From Caballeronia catudaia (GTDB lineage: Bacteria; Pseudomonadota; Gammaproteobacteria; Burkholderiales; Burkholderiaceae): a stretch of 64,000 nucleotides of DNA. The notes under the pieces were generated by a model that saw only the letters and a list, made by a program, of their open reading frames with translations, did not search any database and had not been told where the DNA came from. Positions 50,029 through 58,713 of the stretch are shown here, piece by piece. The translations under genes were made by a program, and so were the position numbers. Where the stretch lies: contig NZ_FCOF02000009.1 of the NCBI RefSeq assembly GCF_001544755.2, forward strand, positions 1 to 64,000, written 5' to 3'. The stretch's first letter is position 1, and each line of letters starts with the position of its first letter.

Positions 50029-50352
50029 GTGAAAAAGCTCGATGGTTTACTGGTGGTCGGCGCGCTTGGCGTGGGCTTCGTGAGCGCGGCGCAAGCGCAT
50101 GTTTCGGTGGGCGTGGGAATCGGGGTGCCGGCGTATCCGGTCTATGCCGCGCCGCCTGCTCCCGTGTATATGGCTCCGCCACAACCGGTGTACGTGGCGC
50201 CGCCACCGCCTGTCGTTTATGCGCCGCCGCCTGCGGTGGTCGTCGGCGGGTACCCCGGTTACGGCGGCTATGGCGGTTACGGCTACTATGGCCGTCCATA
50301 TTACCGGCATCACGGGTATTACCGGCATGGGCCGGACTATTGGCGTCACTAA
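50029..50352 (+). CDS. exported Pro/Gly/Tyr-rich small protein
   Basis: The 107-residue precursor starts at GTG 50029, preceded by GAGGAG, and has a signal peptide ending SAAQAH near residue 21. The mature protein has a run of PVY-x-APP repeats (residues ~35-65) and then a Gly/Tyr/His-rich tail (GGYGGYGYYGRPYYRHH). Such low-complexity exported proteins are common in Burkholderiaceae; roles in the envelope or metal binding by His are only guesses. An ATG 20 codons upstream would mask the signal peptide and is rejected. Confidence 0.75.
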   Translation: MKKLDGLLVVGALGVGFVSAAQAHVSVGVGIGVPAYPVYAAPPAPVYMAPPQPVYVAPPPPVVYAPPPAVVVGGYPGYGGYGGYGYYGRPYYRHHGYYRHGPDYWRH

Positions 50353-50384
50353 GGGCGCCACTGAGCGGTCCAGTCGGAAAGCGC

Positions 50385-50414
50385 AAAAGGCGATGCAACC
50401 TGCATCGCCTTTTT
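50385..50414 (+). terminator. intrinsic terminator after the Pro/Gly/Tyr-rich gene
   Basis: A perfect stem GGCGATGCA-ACC-TGCATCGCC is followed by TTTTT. It separates this gene from the ammonia-lyase gene. Confidence 0.9.
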
Positions 50415-50492
50415 CATGCGCGCGCGGCTTTTGAATTTCGCGATGGAACTTGGGACAATGGTGATCCCCTTCACCCTCGCGTCCCGACTCCG

Positions 50493-51458
50493 ATGTCCTC
50501 ACTTCCCGCCCCCACATTCGATGACGTCGCCGATGCCGCCAGGCGCATCGAAGGCTTCGCGCATCGCACGCCCGTCCTGACTTCGCGTACCGCCGATACC
50601 ATCGCGGGCGCATCGCTCTTTTTCAAATGCGAGAACTTCCAGCGCATGGGCGCGTTCAAGTTCCGCGGCGCGTACAACGCGCTTTCGCATTTCGACGACC
50701 GTCAGCGCGCCGCGGGCGTCATCACGTATTCATCCGGCAATCACGCGCAGGCGATCGCGCTGTCGGCGAAGCTCGCCGGCATCCGCGCGACGATCGTCAT
50801 GCCCGAGGACGCGCCCGCCGCCAAGATGGAAGCGACGCGCGGCTACGGCGGCGAGGTCATCACGTACGACCGCTATACGCAGAGCCGCGAGGAAATCGGC
50901 CGCAAGCTCGCGGAGGAACGCGGCATGACGCTGATTCCGCCGTACGACCATCCGCACGTGATCGCGGGGCAGGGGACGGCCGCGAAGGAACTGATCGAGG
51001 AAACCGGTCCGCTGGACTATCTCTTCGTGTGTCTGGGCGGCGGCGGGCTCATCGGTGGATGCGCGCTCGCGGCGGCGGCGCTCGCGCCCGACTGCAAGGT
51101 GATCGGCGTCGAGCCGGAAGCGGGTAACGACGCGCAGCAGTCGCTCGCGCGCGGCGAAATCGTGCATATCGAGGTGCCGCGCACGATCGCGGACGGCGCC
51201 GCGGCGACGCATATCGGCGAATACAACTTTCCGATCATCCAGCGCCATGTCGACCGGATCGTCACCGTGAGCGATGCGCAGCTCGTCGAGACGCTGCGTT
51301 TCTTCGCGCAACGCATGAAGATGGTCGTCGAGCCGACCGGCTGTCTCGCGGCGGCCGCGGTGCTGCAGAAGGTCGTGCCGGTCGAGGGCAAGCGCGTCGG
51401 CGTGATCGTGTCGGGCGGCAACGTCGATTTGCCGAAGCTGTCGCAGTACCTCGCCTAA
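50493..51458 (+). CDS. PLP-dependent threonine dehydratase-like enzyme (threo-3-hydroxyaspartate ammonia-lyase/serine racemase type)
   Basis: The 321-residue fold-type II PLP enzyme has Schiff-base K56 in GAFKFRGA, SSGNHAQA for substrate binding, and the phosphate loop GGGGLIGG near residue 185. Length and the lack of a regulatory ACT domain exclude biosynthetic IlvA. The sequence fits the group containing threo-3-hydroxyaspartate ammonia-lyase, serine racemase and catabolic threonine dehydratase; these are hard to separate by eye. The start at 50493 is chosen because upstream frame lies in another gene. Confidence 0.9.
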   Translation: MSSLPAPTFDDVADAARRIEGFAHRTPVLTSRTADTIAGASLFFKCENFQRMGAFKFRGAYNALSHFDDRQRAAGVITYSSGNHAQAIALSAKLAGIRATIVMPEDAPAAKMEATRGYGGEVITYDRYTQSREEIGRKLAEERGMTLIPPYDHPHVIAGQGTAAKELIEETGPLDYLFVCLGGGGLIGGCALAAAALAPDCKVIGVEPEAGNDAQQSLARGEIVHIEVPRTIADGAAATHIGEYNFPIIQRHVDRIVTVSDAQLVETLRFFAQRMKMVVEPTGCLAAAAVLQKVVPVEGKRVGVIVSGGNVDLPKLSQYLA

Positions 51459-51468
51459 CGACGGATCG

Positions 51469-52137
51469 TCACGATGCCGCGCGCACGATCAGATCGCGGT
51501 AGCCGTTGACGATCACGCTGTACGCGAAATACGCGAAGAGCACGGCGGACATCACGTGGCAGGCGCGCAGGAGCCGGGTTCCGGCGCGCTTTCTGCCGTG
51601 GCTCGCGAGCGTGCAGATGAAGAACGTCCAGCCGAGCCCGCCGCAGAAGAAGCCGACGAGAAACACGGACGCACTCACCGGGCTCGTGGCGCCCGCTTTC
51701 GCGATGAGCGCGCCGCCGACCGCCGCGAACCACAGGATCGCGCTCGGCGACGACACCGCGAGCAGGCATCCACGCACGAAGCTTTTCCAGTGCTTCGGAC
51801 GCGGCACGCTGAAATCCGCTTCGCCTTCGACGGGCGGCGCGGATGCCGGATTGAGCGCCTCGCGCGCCATCTTCCAGGTCAAAAACAGCAGCACGATCGC
51901 GCCGCCGATCCACACGACCCAGCGCACCGCATCGAACTGCAAGAGCGCCGACATGCCCGCGAGCGCGAGCGCCGCATAGAACAGATCGCCGAAACACGAG
52001 CCGAGACCGAGCACGAAGCCCGGCTTGAAACCGTGCGTCAGCGCGAGGGAAATGATCGCGACATTCGCGATGCCGATATCCAGACACAGCGACAGCGACA
52101 GAAAAAACCCGTCCGACAGCAGCGGCCACGAATGCAT
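51469..52137 (-). CDS. LysE family amino-acid exporter
   Basis: The 222-residue inner-membrane protein has six hydrophobic segments with the LysE/RhtB opening (SLSLCLDIGIANVAIISLALTHG near the N-terminus) and a central charged loop. SSPSAILWFAAVGG is the typical conserved block. It likely exports amino acids; the substrate is unknown. It is the last gene of the minus-strand set ubiD-asparaginase-LysE, 5 bp from the asparaginase stop. Confidence 0.9.
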   Translation of the reverse strand: MHSWPLLSDGFFLSLSLCLDIGIANVAIISLALTHGFKPGFVLGLGSCFGDLFYAALALAGMSALLQFDAVRWVVWIGGAIVLLFLTWKMAREALNPASAPPVEGEADFSVPRPKHWKSFVRGCLLAVSSPSAILWFAAVGGALIAKAGATSPVSASVFLVGFFCGGLGWTFFICTLASHGRKRAGTRLLRACHVMSAVLFAYFAYSVIVNGYRDLIVRAAS

Positions 52138-52142
52138 GTTTG

Positions 52143-53150
52143 TTATGAATGGTTGTGAAGCGTGAAGCTCACGTCGAGACGGCCGGTCGGCACGCCCATC
52201 GTGTTGCGCGTCAGCGGATTGCGAAAGGCCGCGAGCGCGTTGCGTTGATCTTGCGTGCCGATGCCGAGCAGATCGAGCACGTGAACGACGATCGCGTTCA
52301 CCACCGCCGTGTTGCCGTCCTCGACCTTCACGGCGATGCCGAGCGCGCCTGCATCGGAACTCGCCGCGCGCCGCACGCCGATCGCATAGCTCGCATCCGC
52401 GCCCGTCTTGCCGACGAGTTCGCCGCCGAACGCCTGCATCAACAGCGTGCAGAAGCGACCTTCACCCGCGACGAGCTCCGGATGCGACGTCATCGCGCGA
52501 TGAATGCGTGCGAGCGGCGAGCCTTCCGGCGCGTCTGCGATCTTCATGTAGAGCCGCGCGAGACGGTCGAGCGCAAACGCGGGCGTGGGCAGATTGCAGC
52601 CGTCGATGGCCCATTGCACGTCTTCGTCGGCGAGATCGACGGCGCGCGCCACGGTGCGCCTCACGTGCGCCTGTAGCGCATGGCCGGGCAAGTGATAGTC
52701 GGCGAGCGATTCGCCCATCGCACGCGCGCCCGCGAGCATGCCGGCGTGCTTGCCGGAGCAGTTGCTGCATACAGGCGTCGGCGTGAAATCGCGTTTGATC
52801 CAGTCGCGATACACCGCGTCAGAAATCGGCGGATGGCCGCCGCAGCGCAAATCGCTTTCAGTCGCGTTCGATCGGGCGAGCATCGCGAGCGCGCGCTCGA
52901 TATGACGCGGCTCGCTGCTATGCGAGCCGCACATCAGCGCGAGGTCTTCATCGGTGAAGCCGAAACGCTCGAGCGCGCCGGTTTCGATGACGGCGAGCGC
53001 CTGCGCGGGTTTCGCCGCCGAGCGCGGCAGCGTCACGCGACGCGGATCGCCGAAGGAATGCACGAGGCGTCCATTCGCATCGACGACGGCGACGTGCGCC
53101 GCGTGCGTGTTCTCGATGACGTCGCCGCGATAGAGCGTGGCCGCGATCAT
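52143..53150 (-). CDS. asparaginase, Rhizobium-type (AnsA/asparaginase II family)
   Basis: The 335-residue protein belongs to the Rhizobium etli asparaginase family, unrelated to E. coli AnsB. It has [28 protein letters not shown], and [14 protein letters not shown], containing the conserved Ser-Gly-Lys-His and Cys residues. It hydrolyses L-asparagine to aspartate and ammonia. Its ATG overlaps the ubiD stop by 4 bp and lysE follows at once, which suggests nitrogen-linked co-expression. Confidence 0.9.
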   Translation of the reverse strand: MIAATLYRGDVIENTHAAHVAVVDANGRLVHSFGDPRRVTLPRSAAKPAQALAVIETGALERFGFTDEDLALMCGSHSSEPRHIERALAMLARSNATESDLRCGGHPPISDAVYRDWIKRDFTPTPVCSNCSGKHAGMLAGARAMGESLADYHLPGHALQAHVRRTVARAVDLADEDVQWAIDGCNLPTPAFALDRLARLYMKIADAPEGSPLARIHRAMTSHPELVAGEGRFCTLLMQAFGGELVGKTGADASYAIGVRRAASSDAGALGIAVKVEDGNTAVVNAIVVHVLDLLGIGTQDQRNALAAFRNPLTRNTMGVPTGRLDVSFTLHNHS

Positions 53151-54742
53151 TTATCGAGTCCGAGCTGGGCCCAGAGACCATCGACGCGGCGTTTCACCGC
53201 TTCATCCATCACGATCGGGCGGCCCCATTCGCGCGTCGTTTCGCCGGGCCACTTGCTGGTTGCGTCGAGACCCATCTTCGAGCCGAGTCCCGCAACCGGC
53301 GAAGCGAAGTCGAGATAGTCGATCGGCGTGTTGTCGACCATGACGGTGTCGCGCGTCGGGTCGACACGCGTCGTGATCGCCCAGATGACTTCCTTCCAGT
53401 CGCGCACGTTGACGTCCTCATCGACCACGACGATGAACTTCGTGTACATGAACTGCCGCAAAAAGCTCCATACGCCGAACATCACGCGTTTCGCGTGGCC
53501 GGGATAGCTCTTCTTCATCTGCACGATTGCCATCCGATAGCTGCAGCCCTCGGGCGGCAGATAGAAATCGGTGATCTCGGTGAACTGCTTCTGCAACAGC
53601 GGCACGAACACTTCGTTCAGCGCGACGCCGAGCACGGCGGGCTCGTCGGGCGGCTTGCCGGTGTAGGTCGAATGGAACAGGGCGTCGCGGCGCATCGTGA
53701 TCTTCTCGACGGTGAAGACCGGAAACCATTCCTGTTCGTTGTAATAGCCGGTGTGATCGCCGTACGGCCCTTCGAGCGCGTGCTCGTATTTCGCGGCTGC
53801 CGAGTTCGAGGGACGCGACGGGGCGCCTTCGGGCGCGGGCGGCACGTTTCCGTCATGCGGATGGATGAACCCTTCGAGCACGATCTCCGCGCGCGCCGGC
53901 ACCTGCAACGTATCGACGCCCGGCGTCAGGCACTTCGCGAGCTCGGTGCGCGAGCCGCGCAACAGTCCCGCAAACTGATATTCGGACAACGAATCGGGCA
54001 CGGGCGTCACAGCGCCGAGAACCGTCGCGGGATCGGCGCCGAGCACGACCGCCACTGGATAGGGCTTGCCGGGATTCGCGAGCGCGAACTCGCGGAAGTC
54101 GAGCGCGCCGCCGCGATGTGCGAGCCAGCGCATGATGAGCTTGTTGCGCCCGATCAACTGCTGCCGGTAGATGCCGAGATTCTGGCGCGGCTTGTTTGGA
54201 CCGCGCGTGACGGTGAGGCCCCACGTGAGCAGCGGTCCAGCGTCGCCCGGCCAGCATGTCTGGATCGGCAGCTTGTTCAGATCGACGTCGTCGCCTTCCC
54301 ACACCACTTCCTGGCAAGGCGGCGCGCTGACCGATTTCGGCGCCATGTCCCACACGGCCTTCGCAAGCGAGAGCAGCTTGCCCGCGTCCTTGAGGCCTTT
54401 AGGCGGCTCGGGTTCCTTGAGCGCGGAAAGCAGCCTGCCGACATCGCGCAGCGAACTCAGCGCGGCCACATCGCTGCCGAGGCTCACATCGCCGCCGCTC
54501 TGCGCTTCCGTCTCGATGCCCATGCCGAGCGCGACGCGCCGCGTCGTGCCGAACAGGTTGGCGAGCACGGGCATGGTGTGGCCGGTGGGCGCTTCGAAGA
54601 GCAATGCCGGTCCGCCCGCGCGCAACACGCGATCGGAGACTTCGGTAATTTCGAGAACCGGGGAGACGGGGTGCCGAATGCGGCGCAGTTCACCGAGCGC
54701 TTCGAGGCGGGCGGTGAAGTCGCGCAGATCTTTGTATTTCAT
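53147..54742 (-). CDS. ubiD: UbiD family decarboxylase (3-octaprenyl-4-hydroxybenzoate decarboxylase)
   Basis: The 531-residue prenylated-FMN enzyme decarboxylates the hydroxybenzoate ring in ubiquinone synthesis. It begins [19 protein letters not shown], the UbiD opening, and contains [25 protein letters not shown] and [30 protein letters not shown] (split). The start at 54742 fits; an upstream frame is non-coding. It carries a Pro/Ser/Ala-rich insertion near residue 310 ([15 protein letters not shown]), lengthening a surface loop. Confidence 0.95.
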   Translation of the reverse strand: MKYKDLRDFTARLEALGELRRIRHPVSPVLEITEVSDRVLRAGGPALLFEAPTGHTMPVLANLFGTTRRVALGMGIETEAQSGGDVSLGSDVAALSSLRDVGRLLSALKEPEPPKGLKDAGKLLSLAKAVWDMAPKSVSAPPCQEVVWEGDDVDLNKLPIQTCWPGDAGPLLTWGLTVTRGPNKPRQNLGIYRQQLIGRNKLIMRWLAHRGGALDFREFALANPGKPYPVAVVLGADPATVLGAVTPVPDSLSEYQFAGLLRGSRTELAKCLTPGVDTLQVPARAEIVLEGFIHPHDGNVPPAPEGAPSRPSNSAAAKYEHALEGPYGDHTGYYNEQEWFPVFTVEKITMRRDALFHSTYTGKPPDEPAVLGVALNEVFVPLLQKQFTEITDFYLPPEGCSYRMAIVQMKKSYPGHAKRVMFGVWSFLRQFMYTKFIVVVDEDVNVRDWKEVIWAITTRVDPTRDTVMVDNTPIDYLDFASPVAGLGSKMGLDATSKWPGETTREWGRPIVMDEAVKRRVDGLWAQLGLDK

Positions 54743-54957
54743 CGATGGTCGAATTTGAACTCGAAGGTGCCCGGAACACGAAGCAATCGGGGGCGGGACG
54801 GCTGCGCGCCAAGCGATTGTCGATTTTACCTGCGTCGGCGTCCGTGCGTTGCCCGACATTAAGCAAATTCCGGTTCGAATCGCCCAACAGACGTGCTTTC
54901 GGAGCACTGAACACTGTTCAATATAACTGTAAGTAATTGAAACAGAAGTCTTTAGCA

Positions 54958-54985
54958 TTGACGGATCATTAAACCCTGATAGAAT
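54958..54985 (+). promoter_or_regulatory. sigma-70-like promoter upstream of the lytic transglycosylase gene
   Basis: TTGACG (54958-54963) and TAGAAT (54980-54985) are separated by 16 bp, close to the consensus. Transcription should begin near 54992, about 340 bp before the next start codon. Confidence 0.6.
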
Positions 54986-54991
54986 CGCTTC

Positions 54992-55124
54992 GAATCTATT
55001 GCAGGTTTTGAAACTTTTTACCTTAGCCTCAGGTCTTTCAGACGCACATGCGTCGCCTGCGCCGCTCCTGCCCGGCGACTCATGGCTGTTGGTTGTCATT
55101 GCCGGCGTTTGCACGCCGGTTTTT
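54992..55124 (+). ncRNA. candidate leader/attenuator or small RNA
   Basis: From the promoter at 54958-54985 the transcript would run ~130 nt to an intrinsic terminator, stem CCGGCG-TTTGCA-CGCCGG (55102-55119) plus TTTTT. It could be a free-standing sRNA or an attenuator controlling the lytic transglycosylase gene. An AT-rich, then CG-rich composition and an internal hairpin near 55036-55058 fit a structured RNA. Confidence 0.45.
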
Positions 55125-55329
55125 CGCGTGGAAAGCCATGTGCGCGTTCAGGGCATGCAGTTCGTGCCGCGCAACCCGGTGACCTTTGCCGGATCGGCTT
55201 TCCAGACGGCGCATGCCGTATCCCCGATGCCGCTTACGCTTGCCAAGAGCGAGCGGTGTCTGATTTGCGCATCGAATACGTCGCTTATTCGTATTCATCT
55301 GCGCTAATCAAGCAACATTGGGAGTATCG

Positions 55330-56481
55330 ATGAACGCTTCAGCTTGGTGGGGTTCGGACACTCGCGCCGCGCAAATCATACGCGTGGCGCTGCGTCGCGG
55401 ACGCCGTTTGAGTCACCATCTCTTCGCCGTGGTCGGTTGCGCGGCCGTCATCAGCGCGCTCGCTCTGTGGCTGCTGCCGTCCTGGCGCACCACGTTTGCC
55501 GCACAGATCATGCCGTTCGTATCGGCCGCCGTTCAGGCCGGACCGGCGCGTTTGCTCGCGGGGCAGCCGCTGCCGCCTTTCGCGGCCGTGCATCGCCAAC
55601 CGAGCGATCCCATGCTGCCCGTGAACCTCGCCGCGAACACCGCGTCGGTGAAGTCGAAGGCGCCGGGCGCCGCCGCGCCGTCGCTGGGCGCTGCCGCTAC
55701 CGACGACGCCAGCACGCACCATCTCACCGGCGGCATCAGCCTCGCGATTTCGCCGAACGGCCTCGATCCGCGCACGATGCCGTCCGTCGGCATGCTGGCG
55801 AGCACGATCCCGGCGCAGCGGATTGCCGCCGATGCCCGCGACGACCGCGTACTCGTCTCCACGCGCGAGCAGAAGCTCGTCGCGAACTTCATCGCGCGTC
55901 GCTACCGCGTAGCGGAAGATCCGGTCAGCCAGCTCGTGCGCGCCGCGTTCGACACGGGCCGCGAAGTCGGCCTCGATCCGTTGCTCCTGCTCTCCGTGAT
56001 GGCGATCGAATCGGGCTTCAATCCGTATGCTGAAAGCGGCGTCGGCGCACAAGGCCTGATGCAGGTCATGTCGAAGGTTCATTCCGACAAATTCCAATAC
56101 TTCGGCGGCTCGCACGCGGCGCTCGATCCGCTCGCGAACATCAAGGTCGGCGCGCTCGTGCTGAAGGACTGCATCGCGCGCGGCGGCTCGGTGGCGGGCG
56201 GCCTGCGCTATTACGTCGGCTCGACGACGCAGGACGACGGCGGCTACGGCGCGAAGGTGCTGGCCGAGCGTTCGCGCCTGCGCGATGTCGCGCGCGGTCG
56301 CAACGTGCCGGTCAACGCGCCGCAGGCGCCGGTTCAGACCGCCGCGCCGAAGCAGGTGCTGGCGTCGGCCGCCGCGGACAAGCGTGTCCACATGACGATC
56401 GATACGGCGAAGAAGTCGGCATCGCAGGATGACGGCGATTCCGATACGAAGCACGTCGCTTCCGCGGAGCTCGGCGCTTAA
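55330..56481 (+). CDS. membrane-anchored lytic transglycosylase (SLT domain)
   Basis: The 383-residue protein has one N-terminal transmembrane segment (HHLFAVVGCAAVISALALWLL, split around residues 34-52), a long Ala/Pro-rich linker, and a C-terminal goose-type SLT domain. The catalytic Glu is E227 (MAIESGFNPYAESG), followed by GAQGLMQVM and the RYYVG motif. It should cleave peptidoglycan from the periplasmic side, forming anhydro-muropeptides. The tail is low-complexity. GGGAG precedes the ATG at 55330; an ATG at 55318 is less likely. Confidence 0.9.
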   Translation: MNASAWWGSDTRAAQIIRVALRRGRRLSHHLFAVVGCAAVISALALWLLPSWRTTFAAQIMPFVSAAVQAGPARLLAGQPLPPFAAVHRQPSDPMLPVNLAANTASVKSKAPGAAAPSLGAAATDDASTHHLTGGISLAISPNGLDPRTMPSVGMLASTIPAQRIAADARDDRVLVSTREQKLVANFIARRYRVAEDPVSQLVRAAFDTGREVGLDPLLLLSVMAIESGFNPYAESGVGAQGLMQVMSKVHSDKFQYFGGSHAALDPLANIKVGALVLKDCIARGGSVAGGLRYYVGSTTQDDGGYGAKVLAERSRLRDVARGRNVPVNAPQAPVQTAAPKQVLASAAADKRVHMTIDTAKKSASQDDGDSDTKHVASAELGA

Positions 56482-56501
56482 GACCTGCGTTGCGTCAGAC
56501 G

Positions 56502-56533
56502 AAAAAAAGGCACAGAAGGTGCCTTTTTGTTTT
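56502..56533. terminator. bidirectional terminator between lytic transglycosylase and aminotransferase genes
   Basis: The hairpin AAAAAGGCAC-AGAAG-GTGCCTTTTT has A/T runs on both sides and lies between convergent stop codons. Confidence 0.9.
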
Positions 56534-57727
56534 TCATCGACGGAACAACGTGCCGAGCCGTTCGACCGCTTCCTCCAGTTTCGAATACGCGGTCGCATAC
56601 GAAACGCGGATGTAGCGCTCAGGCGCATGAAACCCGAAGTCCATGCCGGGCACGAGCACGACGCCCGCGTCGTGAAGCATCGAGTGCGTGAGCGCGTCGC
56701 TGTTGCCGGCGGCGGGATGGCGGACCGTGGTCGTATCGGCGTAGACATAGAACGCGCCGTCCGGCACCACCGGCACGCCGAAACCGAGCGAGCCGAGCGC
56801 CGGCACGATGTAATCGCGCCGCCGCTTGAACTCCAGCCGGCGCGCTTCGTAGATGGCGATCGTTTCGGGCTCGAAACACGCGAGCGCCGCGTGCTGCGCG
56901 AGCGCCGACGCGCATATGAACAGATTCTGCGACAGCTTCTCGACGGCGCCGACCATTGCGTGCGGCACGACGAGCCAGCCGAGCCGCCAGCCGGTCATGT
57001 TGAAGTACTTCGAGAAGCTGTTCACGGTGACGACATCGTCGCCGAAGGAGAGCGCCGACACCGGTTTCGCGTCGTAGCTCAAGCCCTGATAGATCTCGTC
57101 GACGATCGTGAAGCCGCCGCGCGCACGCACCGTGTCGACGATGCTCCGCAACTCGTCCGGCTCGATCGACGTGCCCGTCGGATTCGACGGCGACGCGAGC
57201 AGCACGCCACGCGTCTTGTCGTTCCAATGCTCTTCGACATGCTCCGCCGTGAGCTGAAAACGCTCGGCCGGACCGCTCGCGATGAGCACCGGCTTGCCAT
57301 CGGCGGCCGACACGAAATGCCGGTTGCACGGATAGCACGGGTCGGGCATCAGGACTTCGTCGCCGTTATCGACGAGCGCCATGCACGCGAGCAGAAGCGC
57401 CGCCGACGCGCCCGCCGTCACGACGATGCGCTCCGGATCGACCGTGAGACCGAACGTGTCGCGATAATGCCCCGCGATCGCCTCGCGCAGCGCGTGAATG
57501 CCGAGCGCATTGGTGTACTGCGTGACGCCGCGCTTCAACGCATCGGCGGCGGCGCGGGTGACGGGCTCCGGCGCGGTGAAATCCGGCTCGCCGATGCTCA
57601 TGTGGATCACGTCGCGGCCCGCGCGTTCGAGCGCCTGCGCCTCTTTCATCAGCTCCATGACATAGAAAGGCTCGATCGCGCCGACGCGCGACGCGAGCCT
57701 GACGACCGGTTCCGCGACGCCGTTCAT
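56534..57727 (-). CDS. class I/II aminotransferase
   Basis: The 397-residue PLP enzyme has SIGEPDFTAPEPV, SPSNPTGT, and the lysine motif NSFSKYFNMTGWRLGW. It resembles MalY/AspC-type aspartate or aromatic aminotransferases; the exact substrate is uncertain. It is the last gene of the ribBA-ribH-nusB-aminotransferase run, and its ATG overlaps the nusB stop by one base, a coupling seen in other Burkholderia relatives. Confidence 0.9.
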   Translation of the reverse strand: MNGVAEPVVRLASRVGAIEPFYVMELMKEAQALERAGRDVIHMSIGEPDFTAPEPVTRAAADALKRGVTQYTNALGIHALREAIAGHYRDTFGLTVDPERIVVTAGASAALLLACMALVDNGDEVLMPDPCYPCNRHFVSAADGKPVLIASGPAERFQLTAEHVEEHWNDKTRGVLLASPSNPTGTSIEPDELRSIVDTVRARGGFTIVDEIYQGLSYDAKPVSALSFGDDVVTVNSFSKYFNMTGWRLGWLVVPHAMVGAVEKLSQNLFICASALAQHAALACFEPETIAIYEARRLEFKRRRDYIVPALGSLGFGVPVVPDGAFYVYADTTTVRHPAAGNSDALTHSMLHDAGVVLVPGMDFGFHAPERYIRVSYATAYSKLEEAVERLGTLFRR

Positions 57728-58164
57728 CACGCGCCACGCCCGCGCGCCTGCGCCTCGGCCGGGCGCATGACGACGGCGAGCTTGTCGAGCACGCCGTTCA
57801 CGTATTTGTAGCCGTCCGAGCCGCCGAAGGTCTTGGTCAGCTCGACCGCTTCGTTGATGACGACGCGATACGGCACGTCGATGTGATGCTTGAACTCGAA
57901 CGCGGCGACGAGCAGCACGGCGCGCTCGACCGGCGACAATTGCTCGATCGGGCGGTCGAGGCACGGCTGCAACTGCTCGGACAGCGCGTCGGATTCCTTG
58001 ATTACGCCGTGCAGGATCGCATCGAGATGCGTCTGGTCGGCCTTGTCGAAGCCTTGCGCGCTGCGCAACTGCGCGTCGATCTCGCCGGCGGGCGCGCCGG
58101 ACAGCAGCCATTGATACAGCCCTTGCGTCGCGAGTTCACGCGAACGGCGTCGAGCGCTTTTCAT
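57727..58164 (-). CDS. nusB: transcription antitermination factor NusB
   Basis: The 145-residue all-helical RNA-binding protein acts with NusE (S10) at boxA of rRNA leaders. It opens [19 protein letters not shown] and ends with [29 protein letters not shown], both family hallmarks. Its ATG overlaps the ribH stop by 4 bp, the conserved ribH-nusB pairing. Confidence 0.95.
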   Translation of the reverse strand: MKSARRRSRELATQGLYQWLLSGAPAGEIDAQLRSAQGFDKADQTHLDAILHGVIKESDALSEQLQPCLDRPIEQLSPVERAVLLVAAFEFKHHIDVPYRVVINEAVELTKTFGGSDGYKYVNGVLDKLAVVMRPAEAQARGRGA

Positions 58165-58670
58165 GCACGATCCTCGTCTTCTTCGTCTTCGTCTTCTTCA
58201 TCGCCGTCGAGCTGTTCGAGCGCGACGGACAGATTCGCCATTTCGACCGCCACGCGCGCGGCGTCGCGGCCTTTTTCGGTCATGCGCGTGACCGCCTGCT
58301 CGTCGTTCTCGGTCGTCAGTACCGCGTTGGCCACCGGAATGCCGAAGTCGAGCGCGATGCGCGAGATGCCGGAGCCGCTTTCGTTCGACACGAGCTCGAA
58401 GTGATACGTCTCGCCGCGCACGACGGCGCCGAGCGCGATCAGCGCGTCGAACTGGCCGGATTCGGCGAGCTTTTGCAGCGCGAGCGGAATTTCGAGCGCG
58501 CCGGGCACGGTGACGAGCAGCACGTCCTGGCCGATCACGCCGAGGCGCTCCAGCTCCTCGATGCACGCATCGGCCAGGCCGTTGCACACCGGTTCGTTGA
58601 AGCGCGACTGCACGATGCCGATGCGCAGGCCGTCGCCGTCGAGGTTCGGCTGATATTGTCCGATTTCCAT
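58161..58670 (-). CDS. ribH: 6,7-dimethyl-8-ribityllumazine synthase
   Basis: The 169-residue enzyme condenses the pyrimidine intermediate with dihydroxybutanone phosphate. It has [15 protein letters not shown], the active-site [15 protein letters not shown] with catalytic His, and [17 protein letters not shown]. The C-terminus carries an unusual acidic tail of about 16 residues ([15 protein letters not shown]), encoded by a GAC/GAA-repeat stretch at 58165-58205. It lies in the rib operon before nusB. Confidence 0.95.
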   Translation of the reverse strand: MEIGQYQPNLDGDGLRIGIVQSRFNEPVCNGLADACIEELERLGVIGQDVLLVTVPGALEIPLALQKLAESGQFDALIALGAVVRGETYHFELVSNESGSGISRIALDFGIPVANAVLTTENDEQAVTRMTEKGRDAARVAVEMANLSVALEQLDGDEEDEDEEDEDRA

Positions 58671-58713
58671 GAATGAGGTCCGTTGGTTTTAGATTGTTCG
58701 GTTGAAAGGGGCG

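Larger units (their letters stand above)
54743..55329. other. 0.6-kb divergent spacer with promoter, leader RNA and terminator
   Basis: No convincing protein gene is seen. A 102-codon frame starting with TTG at 54999 overlaps the terminator hairpin and lacks a ribosome-binding site. The features here are the promoter at 54958-54985 and the RNA it would make. Confidence 0.55.

Noticed and set aside
54999..55307. 102-codon plus-strand frame
   Set aside because: TTG start without ribosome-binding site and the frame passes through an intrinsic terminator.
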